Below are positions 1 through 5,796 of a stretch of DNA of 7,701 bases, one piece after another. Positions within the stretch are counted from its first letter, which is position 1. Each line of letters starts with the position of its first letter. Source of the stretch: an uncultured Erysipelotrichaceae bacterium (GTDB lineage Bacteria > Bacillota_I > Bacilli_A > RF39 > UBA660); NCBI GenBank assembly GCA_902795725.1, contig CADBLY010000002.1, positions 1 to 7,701 on the forward strand, written 5' to 3'. Made by a program: the position numbers and the translations under genes. The notes below the pieces were generated by a model that ran no database searches, was not told the origin of the DNA, and saw only the letters and a list, made by a program, of their open reading frames with translations.

Positions 1-21
1 AATAAACCAACTAAATAACTA

Positions 22-50
22 TTGAAATTAAATCTATTTTGTGGTAAATT
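22..50 (+). promoter_or_regulatory. probable sigma-A-type promoter of secG
   Basis: A TTGAAA -35 box (22-27) is followed after 17 bp by TAAATT (45-50), which is preceded by TG (42-43) as in an extended -10 element. The -10 is only a 4/6 match. Predicted initiation falls around 56-58, at the edge of the Shine-Dalgarno AGGAGG (57-62), so the leader would be very short. Motif match only. Confidence 0.45.
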
Positions 51-69
51 ATGTATAGGAGGAATTTAT

Positions 70-276
70 ATGCAAACATTATTAATTATCGTATCAATTC
101 TTATTATTACCTTAGTATTACTTCAAAGTGGAAAAGCAGAAGGTGCAAGTAGTATTATTAGTGGTGGTAATGATAGTTTATTTAAAAACCGTAAAGAACG
201 TGGGGGAGAACTATTCATTACTTATACAACTATGGTATTAGGAATAATATTCTTTATTTTATGTATTATATTATAA
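70..276 (+). CDS. secG: SecG, protein-export translocase subunit
   Basis: This is the small membrane subunit of the SecYEG protein-conducting channel in the cytoplasmic membrane. It stimulates SecA-driven export. The 68-residue product has two hydrophobic segments (about 2-19 and 47-68). They are joined by a polar loop holding the family signature: LLQSGKAEG (17-25), then SSIISGG, where the usual pattern is LLQ-x-GK-x-x-G followed by a small-residue Gly-rich stretch. Length is normal for Firmicute SecG. The reading frame stays open upstream to a TTG at 22, but I chose the ATG at 70 because AGGAGG (57-62) lies 7 nt before it and the extra residues have no SecG counterpart. In many Firmicutes secG precedes rnr and smpB; here a terminator follows at once and neither gene is present, so it appears monocistronic. 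Family assignment is firm. Confidence 0.92.
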   Translation: MQTLLIIVSILIITLVLLQSGKAEGASSIISGGNDSLFKNRKERGGELFITYTTMVLGIIFFILCIIL

Positions 277-304
277 AACTTTATTATCATGATAAAGTTT
301 TTTT
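275..304 (+). terminator. intrinsic terminator of secG
   Basis: AAAACTTTAT (275-284) is the exact reverse complement of ATAAAGTTTT (292-301). This gives a 10-bp stem with a 7-nt loop (285-291) and a run of T to 304. The stem begins inside the secG TAA stop codon, and the Shine-Dalgarno of the next gene starts just after the T run. Confidence 0.8.
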
Positions 305-316
305 GAAAGGATTTTT

Positions 317-775
317 ATGGAAGTAGATAGTAAAATTAATTCATTAACACTCTATTTATATAATTTAATGGTAGAAAATGGCGAAAAAAGAAATTTTAAG
401 AAAATAAGATATTATTTGTTCTTTTTAAAATACATTGACAATAATATCTTTGATGATGATTATATTCAAACTAAAACAAATATCTTATGGAATACCCAAG
501 AATCCTTAATGATTTTCTTAATATTTAATCCGGTTAATAAAATTCCATATAATGATGATATAAGTGAAAAAGAAATGAATTTATGTAATGGAATATATGA
601 AATACTAGGTAGTTTCTCGACCAATATTTTACGAGATATCTCATTTTCTATTATTAATAAAGAAAGAAAATGTGATAATAAAAAGTTGGTAAAAAGTATT
701 TGTGATAGCCTTAATGATTTTAAAAAACAATATGAAAATAATGCAAAAGTGAATATGAAATATCTAAACTATTAG
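317..775 (+). CDS. uncharacterised 152-residue protein, faint Panacea (DUF4065)-like pattern
   Basis: I do not recognise this gene with confidence. The ATG is preceded by AAGG (307-310) at 6 nt. The product is soluble-looking, with no signal peptide or clear membrane helix, and rich in Lys, Asn and Ile. Its order of elements resembles Panacea/SocA-like domains. There is an N-terminal helix with a KIRYYLFFLKYI stretch (29-40) where that family has 'KLLYFa'. NIFDDDYI (43-50) sits where it has 'plfdddfeA'. A later helical part, SEKEMNLCNGIYEILGSFST (83-102), sits where it has an acidic 'eke..ld.vwe.yg..s' segment. The hallmark Tyr-Gly-Pro-Val after the first block is absent; the residues there are NILWN (55-59). 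The resemblance is from memory of the family pattern and is weak. No toxin partner or phage gene lies beside it. It is isolated between two terminators, so it is probably transcribed alone; I saw no strong promoter of its own. Confidence 0.6.
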   Translation: MEVDSKINSLTLYLYNLMVENGEKRNFKKIRYYLFFLKYIDNNIFDDDYIQTKTNILWNTQESLMIFLIFNPVNKIPYNDDISEKEMNLCNGIYEILGSFSTNILRDISFSIINKERKCDNKKLVKSICDSLNDFKKQYENNAKVNMKYLNY

Positions 776-785
776 ATATTTTTTT
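758..785 (+). terminator. intrinsic terminator of the 152-residue gene
   Basis: AAATATCTA (758-766) pairs perfectly with TAGATATTT (773-781), giving 9 bp with a 6-nt loop, followed by T to 785. The right arm starts with the TAG stop codon and the left arm lies within the coding region. Confidence 0.75.
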
Positions 786-801
786 CTATTAATATGGTAA
801 T

Positions 802-823
802 TATAATATATTTTAGGTATAAT
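802..823 (+). promoter_or_regulatory. possible promoter region of priA, two TATAAT boxes
   Basis: Two perfect TATAAT hexamers occur at 802-807 and 818-823, upstream of the priA Shine-Dalgarno AGGAG (830-834). Neither has a convincing TTGACA-like -35 box. The downstream one would start RNA at about 830, right on the Shine-Dalgarno; the upstream one gives a leader near 29 nt. In such AT-rich DNA a TATAAT alone is weak evidence, but the preceding terminator means priA needs its own promoter. Confidence 0.45.
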
Positions 824-842
824 ATTTTTAGGAGATGGTTTA

Positions 843-2993
843 ATGAAAATAGATGTCTTAGTAGAAATAAAAGCTAAAAACCTAAACCAAACATTTACAT
901 ATTTAATTCCAGAACATTTAGAAGATAAGATATCAGTAGGTATTAGAGTGTTAGTACCATTTGGAAGACAAAAAATTGAAGGTTTTGTATTATCTTTTAC
1001 TAAAGAAAAAGTAGAATATCAATTAAAAGAAATAATTGATATTGTTGATGAACATCCAATATTAAATAGTGAAATGTTAAAATTAGGAGAATATATTAGT
1101 AAAAAAACTCTATGTAGTTTAATAAGTGCCTATCAAACCATGCTTCCTAGTGCTTTAAAAGTTCATAAAGGCTTTAATATAAATAAAAAATTGATAACAT
1201 ATATTAAATTAATAGATAAGGAATATATAGGTAAAAATGAAAAACAAGAACAAATAATCAAATTATTAAAGATAAATGATCAATTAAAAACAACATTAAC
1301 TAAAATAAGCTTAAGCTCAGTAAATACATTAATAAAAAATGAAATAATTAAGGAATATAAAGAAGAAGTATATCGTCTTAATAATAATATTGAAAAAGAA
1401 AAAAAGAATGTTATACTTACCGAAACACAAAACAAAATCGTTAATAAAGTATTAGAAAATAAAGATATATTTAAACCATTCTTACTCCATGGTGTTACTG
1501 GAAGTGGTAAAACCGAAGTATACATGCATATAATTGAACAAGTAATAAAAAATAAAGAAGTAATTGTATTAGTACCAGAAATCTCTTTAACTCCACAACT
1601 TGTAGATACATTTAGAAAAAGATTTGGTAATGAAATAGCAATTATGCATAGTAGATTAAGTGACGGTGAAAGATATGATGAATGGCGTAAAGTTCTAAAT
1701 AAACAAGTAAAAATAGTCATAGGAGCTAGAAGTGCTATCTTTGTACCTTTTACTAATTTAGGATTAATAATTATTGATGAGGAACATACAGATACCTATA
1801 AGCAAGATGTTAATCCACGATATAATGCTATTGATATAGCTATCAAAAGAGCAAAAACCCATCATTGTCCAATCATACTTGGAAGTGCTACTCCATCAAT
1901 TGAAAGTTATACTCGCGCTAGAAGTGGTATATACCAGTTATTAGAAATGCCAAATAGAATTAATAATCAATTACCACAAGTAGAATTAGTAGACATGAAA
2001 CAAGAAATAAGAAAAGGAAACACTATACTTTCACAAAGTTTACAAGAAAATATAAAAAATACACTAGAAAGACATGAACAAATTATAATTCTATTAAATA
2101 GAAGGGGATATTCAACAACCGTTATATGTCAAAGTTGTGGATTTGTCTTAAAATGCCCTAATTGTGATATTCCACTTACATACCACAAAAAAGAAAATAA
2201 AATGGTATGCCATTACTGTAATTATATGACATATAAACCATTCAATTGCCCAAACTGTCATAGTAATAAGATAAATTCCTTAGGATTAGGAACCGAAAAG
2301 TTACAAGAAGTGATAGAAAATATGTTTAAAGTAAAAACACTCAGAATGGATATAGATACCACAAGTAAAAAAGGAAGTCATGAAAAAATAATCAATATGT
2401 TTCGCAATAAGGAATATCCTATTCTGATCGGAACCCAAATGATAGCAAAAGGATTGGATTTTGAAGATGTCACATTAGTAGGAGTAATTAATGGTGATGC
2501 CACATTAAATATTCCTGATTATAGAAGCTCAGAAAGAACATTTGATTTATTAAATCAAGTTGCTGGTAGAAGTGGAAGAAGTAAAAAGAAAGGTAAAGTT
2601 ATTATTCAAGGTTTTAATATTGATCATTATGCAATCACTAAAGCCAGTAAAAATGATTATCAAGGTTTTTATAATGAAGAAATGAATATTAGAAAATTAC
2701 TACACTACCCACCATATGTTAATCTAACCTTAATAAGATTAATAGGTAATGATTATCAATACATTTATAATGAAGGAATAAAAATAAGTGAATATTTAAA
2801 GAAAAATAATATTACAGTACTAGGACCAAGTAGTAGTAATATGCCAAAAATAAATAATAAATATTATCTACATATAATTATAAAATATAAAAGATTAGAA
2901 TCAATATATGAAAAATTAAAATATATTAACCAAAAATATCTAAAAGACAACAAAATTAATGTTGAAATCGATATTAACCCTAAAAAATTATAG
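843..2993 (+). CDS. priA: PriA, primosomal replication-restart helicase
   Basis: PriA is a 3'-5' superfamily-2 DNA helicase that recognises stalled or broken replication forks and reloads the replicative helicase. The 716-residue product is near family length. In order it has: the 3'-DNA-binding domain and a winged-helix-like region (about 1-185, with VPFGRQKIEGFV at 38-49); Walker A GVTGSGKT (217-224, Lys223); Walker B DEEH (312-315); motif III GSAT (347-350); and a two-zinc insertion of eight cysteines (429, 432, 438, 441, 456, 459, 469, 472). After these come motif V GTQMIAKGLDF (530-540), motif VI QVAGRSGR (572-579) and the C-terminal domain with YPPY (622-625). All catalytic and metal-binding positions I can check are present, so it should be active. 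The ATG is set by AGGAG (830-834) 8 nt upstream. In many Firmicutes priA is followed by def and fmt; here an aquaporin gene follows after 46 nt with no clear terminator between, so read-through is possible. Confidence 0.96.
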   Translation: MKIDVLVEIKAKNLNQTFTYLIPEHLEDKISVGIRVLVPFGRQKIEGFVLSFTKEKVEYQLKEIIDIVDEHPILNSEMLKLGEYISKKTLCSLISAYQTMLPSALKVHKGFNINKKLITYIKLIDKEYIGKNEKQEQIIKLLKINDQLKTTLTKISLSSVNTLIKNEIIKEYKEEVYRLNNNIEKEKKNVILTETQNKIVNKVLENKDIFKPFLLHGVTGSGKTEVYMHIIEQVIKNKEVIVLVPEISLTPQLVDTFRKRFGNEIAIMHSRLSDGERYDEWRKVLNKQVKIVIGARSAIFVPFTNLGLIIIDEEHTDTYKQDVNPRYNAIDIAIKRAKTHHCPIILGSATPSIESYTRARSGIYQLLEMPNRINNQLPQVELVDMKQEIRKGNTILSQSLQENIKNTLERHEQIIILLNRRGYSTTVICQSCGFVLKCPNCDIPLTYHKKENKMVCHYCNYMTYKPFNCPNCHSNKINSLGLGTEKLQEVIENMFKVKTLRMDIDTTSKKGSHEKIINMFRNKEYPILIGTQMIAKGLDFEDVTLVGVINGDATLNIPDYRSSERTFDLLNQVAGRSGRSKKKGKVIIQGFNIDHYAITKASKNDYQGFYNEEMNIRKLLHYPPYVNLTLIRLIGNDYQYIYNEGIKISEYLKKNNITVLGPSSSNMPKINNKYYLHIIIKYKRLESIYEKLKYINQKYLKDNKINVEIDINPKKL

Positions 2994-3016
2994 TATTAAA
3001 AACCAAAAAAATATAG

Positions 3017-3035
3017 TATAATTAAATAGAGGAGG
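3017..3035 (+). promoter_or_regulatory. -10 box and strong RBS of the aquaporin gene
   Basis: TATAAT (3017-3022) lies directly upstream of AGGAGG (3030-3035), which is 4 nt from the ATG. No good -35 box is visible (TATTAA at 2994-2999 is a poor match). If used, RNA would start at about 3029 and the leader would be only some 10 nt. The gene may also be read from priA. Confidence 0.4.
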
Positions 3036-3039
3036 ATAT

Positions 3040-3705
3040 ATGAAAAAAATAGTATGTGAATTTATTGGAACATTTTGTCTAGTTCTATTTGGTTGTGGAG
3101 TAGCAGTCTTAACAAGTGCTGATGTATTAACAACAGCTCTAGCATTTGGATTAACTATTGTTGCTTTAGCATATACAATTGGAAATATTTCATCATGTCA
3201 TGTTAATCCAGCAGTATCATTTGCCATGTTTTTAGATAAAAGATTAACAGGTAAAGAATTAATAAAATATGTAGTTGCACAAATTTTAGGAGCAATAGCT
3301 GGAGCTGCAGTTTTAGCGTTCATATTAAATAGTGTTAAAACAATAGAAACCTTTAAAGAAACAAGTTTAGGAGCTAATTCATATGGTGGCTTTGGAATAA
3401 GTATGTTAGGTGCATTTATAACAGAAGTAATATTAACATTTTTCTTTATTTTTACCGTATTAGGAGTAACTAAAGATAAGAGTAAAGATAATGTAGCAGG
3501 ATTAGTTATTGGACTATCATTAACCTTTGTTCATCTATTAGGTATTAAATTAACAGGTACGTCTGTAAATCCTGCCAGAAGTATTGCTCCAGCACTTTTA
3601 GTAGGGGGTAAAGCATTAAAACAAGTATGGTTATTTATACTTGCCCCACTCGTAGGTTCTGCTTTAGCAACCACACTATTTAAATATTTAAACACTAAGA
3701 AATAA
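3040..3705 (+). CDS. aqpZ: AqpZ-type aquaporin, water channel (MIP family)
   Basis: This is a cytoplasmic-membrane channel of the major intrinsic protein family. The 221-residue product has six predicted membrane helices and both half-helix signatures: HVNPAV (54-59) and SVNPARS (175-181). By alignment with E. coli AqpZ the four selectivity-filter residues are Phe36, His165, Thr174 and Arg180. These equal AqpZ Phe43/His174/Thr183/Arg189, the narrow water-selective set, whereas glycerol facilitators have a wider filter without that His. I therefore predict water rather than glycerol transport. The start begins MKKIVCEFIGTFCLVLFGCG, matching the usual AqpZ N-terminus, and follows AGGAGG (3030-3035). 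It is 46 nt downstream of priA and convergent with the femX-like gene, sharing a palindromic terminator. The family is certain. The water-versus-solute call is inferred from filter residues. Confidence 0.93.
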   Translation: MKKIVCEFIGTFCLVLFGCGVAVLTSADVLTTALAFGLTIVALAYTIGNISSCHVNPAVSFAMFLDKRLTGKELIKYVVAQILGAIAGAAVLAFILNSVKTIETFKETSLGANSYGGFGISMLGAFITEVILTFFFIFTVLGVTKDKSKDNVAGLVIGLSLTFVHLLGIKLTGTSVNPARSIAPALLVGGKALKQVWLFILAPLVGSALATTLFKYLNTKK

Positions 3706-3716
3706 AAACTAAGTAT

Positions 3717-3750
3717 AAAAAATAATATAGAAATTTCTATATTATTTTTT
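3717..3750. terminator. bidirectional intrinsic terminator between convergent genes
   Basis: AAAAAATAATATAGAAA (3717-3733) is the exact reverse complement of the adjoining 3734-3750. This is a perfect 34-bp palindrome that folds into a roughly 15-bp stem with an AATT loop. It has a T run at the right end and an A run at the left, so each strand yields a stem followed by U. It sits 11 nt after the aquaporin stop, and the femX stop codon (3742-3744) lies inside it. It can serve both genes. Confidence 0.85.
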
Positions 3751-4974
3751 TAACATATTTCTAAAAGGAGATGAGTTTTGATACATTACATAAAGTGGTT
3801 TATTAGTAATTAATTCAAAATCTCCTAAATACTCATAACCTATTGATCCAAATCCTAATTTAAAATCATTTAAATCTTTATATGGATTATCTTCTAAAGA
3901 AAAATTAGTAATACCACCTAAATTAAATTCTTTATATCCTTCATTAGCATATTTCTCCATAAGTTTCCAAATAAATAAACAATTCATATGTAAATTCATA
4001 TATTCATTATTATACTTGTCAACCAACAAATGAACTTTATCTTTATGTTTTACAACTAAACAAGCCCCTACAATAATACCATCTGGTATATCTCTTAACA
4101 AATTCGTTGCAAATACTAATTCATTTTTCATATCATTTAATTTACTTTCTTCTTGTAATTTAATATTTATCTCATTAGTATTATCCGTTCCTCTTGTTTC
4201 AAAAACTTTTGCATTAGCTTGACTACTTATCTCTGATTGTTTTTGATATTTTATTTGTATTTGTTTTAAATGTTGCTTAGTATCTAACTTAATATAGAAA
4301 AATTCTATTCTATCCTGAAAAGCATAAAACATTTCTTGATAGAAATCAGCTTCATCTTTATTCTTTAAAAACAAGTAATCAGGATTAAAAGAATTAGATT
4401 TAAATATTTGAAAACCAGATTGATCAGCTGTAATAACTTTTTCTTTCATATTAGCATCTAAATTATTAAATAATTGTTCAATTGGTTTATTTAATTCAAC
4501 TATTGCTTCAAAACGTGGTTTAAATGATTCAAAAAAATTGTTATAACCTAAATGATAATATCCTAAACTAGTTAAATTATTATATATTGTTTCTGATTGC
4601 TCATTACTTGCTATATTTCCACTAATCGAATCATATGTTTCCTTAACAATACATGGATTTATTTTAATAGCAATCACACCTTTTTTTCCTAGATCTTTTT
4701 TTATTAAAGATGTAAAAGTTTTAAGTAATTCTAAATTAGAATAATCAATTAAAAAACCTCTAGGTGCATAACCATATTTAAAACCTTGTCTTTTTTCAAT
4801 TAATACTAAAGTCGCACCAAATAGTTTACCATTTTCTTCTAATCCATAATATATACTCGTATATTTTTGTTTAATTAAAGCATTTGCATATTGTTCTGTT
4901 TGATAAATTGAATCATCAGAATAATTATTAATAAATGCACTAAACTGACTGGCATTAAGTTCTCTAAGTACCAT
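3742..4974 (-). CDS. FemX/FemAB-family peptidoglycan interpeptide-bridge aminoacyltransferase
   Basis: Enzymes of this family (FemX/A/B, MurM/N) transfer amino acids from aminoacyl-tRNA to the stem-peptide lysine of lipid-linked peptidoglycan precursors at the inner face of the membrane. The 410-residue length matches FemA/FemX. There are two GNAT-like halves. The first carries the hallmark YAPRGFLID (69-77). The second carries LHMNCLFIWKLME (328-340), then YKEFNLGGI (347-355) and FKLGFG (371-376). Between them a polar, Lys/Gln/Glu-rich segment (about 230-290, with a turn near 261-268) fits the antiparallel coiled-coil arm seen in FemA. The ATG at 4974 follows GAGGTG (4979-4984 on the minus strand). 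It is the only leftward gene here, with its own promoter. Which amino acid it adds, and whether it starts the bridge or extends it, cannot be told, so I give no symbol. Confidence 0.88.
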   Translation of the reverse strand: MVLRELNASQFSAFINNYSDDSIYQTEQYANALIKQKYTSIYYGLEENGKLFGATLVLIEKRQGFKYGYAPRGFLIDYSNLELLKTFTSLIKKDLGKKGVIAIKINPCIVKETYDSISGNIASNEQSETIYNNLTSLGYYHLGYNNFFESFKPRFEAIVELNKPIEQLFNNLDANMKEKVITADQSGFQIFKSNSFNPDYLFLKNKDEADFYQEMFYAFQDRIEFFYIKLDTKQHLKQIQIKYQKQSEISSQANAKVFETRGTDNTNEINIKLQEESKLNDMKNELVFATNLLRDIPDGIIVGACLVVKHKDKVHLLVDKYNNEYMNLHMNCLFIWKLMEKYANEGYKEFNLGGITNFSLEDNPYKDLNDFKLGFGSIGYEYLGDFELITNKPLYVMYQNSSPFRNMLKK

Positions 4975-4999
4975 ACGCCACCTCTTTTCTACTGTAACT

Positions 5000-5028
5000 A
5001 TTCTATCATGTTTTTAAAAAAAAAGAAA
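5000..5028 (-). promoter_or_regulatory. probable promoter of the femX-like gene
   Basis: Read leftward there is an extended -10, TGATAGAAT (5000-5008), whose hexamer TAGAAT is at 5000-5005. A weak -35 TTTCTT (5023-5028) lies 17 bp upstream. Predicted start is near 4993, leaving a leader of about 20 nt with the GAGGTG ribosome site. An A/T-homopolymer tract (5011-5024) fills most of the spacer. Confidence 0.5.
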
Positions 5029-5036
5029 TAACATTA

Positions 5037-5066
5037 TTGAAAAAAGAAAGGGTTATGTGATAAAAT
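5037..5066 (+). promoter_or_regulatory. promoter of the deoC-like / ImmA-like / tyrS operon
   Basis: TTGAAA (5037-5042), an 18-bp spacer and TAAAAT (5061-5066) preceded by TGA (extended -10, TG at 5058-5059) make the best promoter match in the window. RNA would start near 5073, giving a leader of about 20 nt before the ATG at 5093, with AAGGA (5081-5085) as ribosome site. That leader leaves no room for a riboswitch or T-box. It is divergent from the femX promoter in the same 118-bp spacer. Confidence 0.6.
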
Positions 5067-5092
5067 AGGAGTGTTTATGAAAGGATGTTTAT

Positions 5093-5794
5093 ATGAATAG
5101 TTATATTGATTATGCAAATTTAGATAAAAATGCAACCTTAAGAGATATTGAAAATCTATGTGATGAAGCAATGCAAAAACATTATGCATCTGTTTATGTT
5201 TATCCGTACTATATCGCATTAGCGCATAATTTATTAAAAAATAGTACAGTACAAGTAGCAACCGTTATTAATGGGTTAAATACTAAAGCTGTTAAAGTAT
5301 ATGAAGCAATTGATGCAATAGAAAATGGTGCAGATGAAATTGATTTGAGTATAAATATAAGTGCAGTAAAGAATAAAGATTATGATTATGTTAAAGAAGA
5401 AATAGAAGAAGTTAGAGATGCTATTGATGGTAAAACAATAACTCTACTAATAGATTCAAATCTATTAACTAAAGAAGAAATAATTAAAGTAGTAGAAATA
5501 TGCAATGAAACATATATTAACTTTATTAAAATTAATAACAGTAATATAGATATTATAAACCTAATAAATAATCATAAAAATGAAATCTTAGAAATAAGTG
5601 TTAGAAACACAAATCCAAAAGAAGATATAGATAAATTAATTAGTTTTGGTGTATCAAGAATAGAAATTACTCAAAACAATAAATATAGTAGCAATAAAAC
5701 GTGTGAATGTGGTTGCATGCAAGGTAATGAATGTAATTGTGAAGGTGATTGTCACTGTGAAGAATGTAAGTGTACTAAAGATGGATGTGAATAG
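5093..5794 (+). CDS. DeoC-like (deoxyribose-phosphate aldolase fold) protein, eroded active site, Cys-rich tail
   Basis: Residues 1-195 align with the DeoC TIM barrel: YIDYANLDKNATLRDIENLC (4-23), ASVYVYP (32-38), VKVYEAIDAIENGADEID (67-84), LLTKEEI (124-130), INFIKI (142-147), FGVSRIEIT (185-193). DeoC normally splits deoxyribose-5-phosphate into glyceraldehyde-3-phosphate and acetaldehyde through a Schiff-base lysine. Here the Asp (D84, for E. coli D102) and Schiff-base Lys (K146, for K167) remain. The second catalytic Lys (E. coli K201) aligns with Ile168. The KTSTG loop reads KINNSN, the GG-x-R phosphate loop reads RNTN (171-174), and the final SS loop reads TQNN. Ordinary aldolase activity is therefore doubtful. 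Residues 201-233 form a tail with ten cysteines, not part of DeoC. Total length is 233. The start is fixed by AAGGA (5081-5085). It is first in an operon with the next gene (2 nt away) and tyrS. The fold is well supported; function is unknown. An unusual active enzyme remains possible. Confidence 0.82.
   Translation: MNSYIDYANLDKNATLRDIENLCDEAMQKHYASVYVYPYYIALAHNLLKNSTVQVATVINGLNTKAVKVYEAIDAIENGADEIDLSINISAVKNKDYDYVKEEIEEVRDAIDGKTITLLIDSNLLTKEEIIKVVEICNETYINFIKINNSNIDIINLINNHKNEILEISVRNTNPKEDIDKLISFGVSRIEITQNNKYSSNKTCECGCMQGNECNCEGDCHCEECKCTKDGCE
5702..5788 (+). other. metallothionein-like Cys-rich tail of the DeoC-like protein
   Basis: Within 29 residues (204-232 of the protein) there are ten cysteines, at 204, 206, 208, 214, 216, 220, 222, 225, 227 and 232, plus His221. 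They form C-x-C, C-x-C-x-C and C-x-x-C-x-C clusters with acidic spacers. There are no aromatic residues. This is the pattern of metallothioneins and other soft-metal (Zn, Cu, Cd) thiolate clusters. The reading frame runs without interruption from the barrel into the tail and stops 2 nt before the next start. Metal binding is inferred from composition and spacing; the metal cannot be predicted. Confidence 0.7.
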
Positions 5795-5796
5795 TT

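Noticed and set aside
22..69. N-terminal extension of SecG from a TTG at 22
   Set aside because: The extension has no SecG counterpart, covers the promoter, and the ATG at 70 has a strong AGGAGG at the right distance.
1280..1720. A 146-codon open frame on the minus strand inside priA
   Set aside because: It lies wholly opposite the Walker A-Walker B region of an intact priA, has no recognisable domain, and is hydrophobic in the way antisense frames of AT-rich genes usually are.
5077..5100. A seven-codon upstream frame (MKGCLYE) overlapping the deoC-like start, with AGGAG at 5067-5071
   Set aside because: The predicted transcription start (about 5073) is downstream of that AGGAG, so the mini-frame would lose its ribosome site. 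A longer transcript would revive it.
5034..5261. A minus-strand open frame across the deoC-like start
   Set aside because: It overlaps the divergent promoter region and the N-terminus of a well-supported gene and shows no family features.
5093..5794. Annotating the gene plainly as active deoC
   Set aside because: The second catalytic lysine and phosphate-binding loops are not present in the alignment, so the symbol would mislead.
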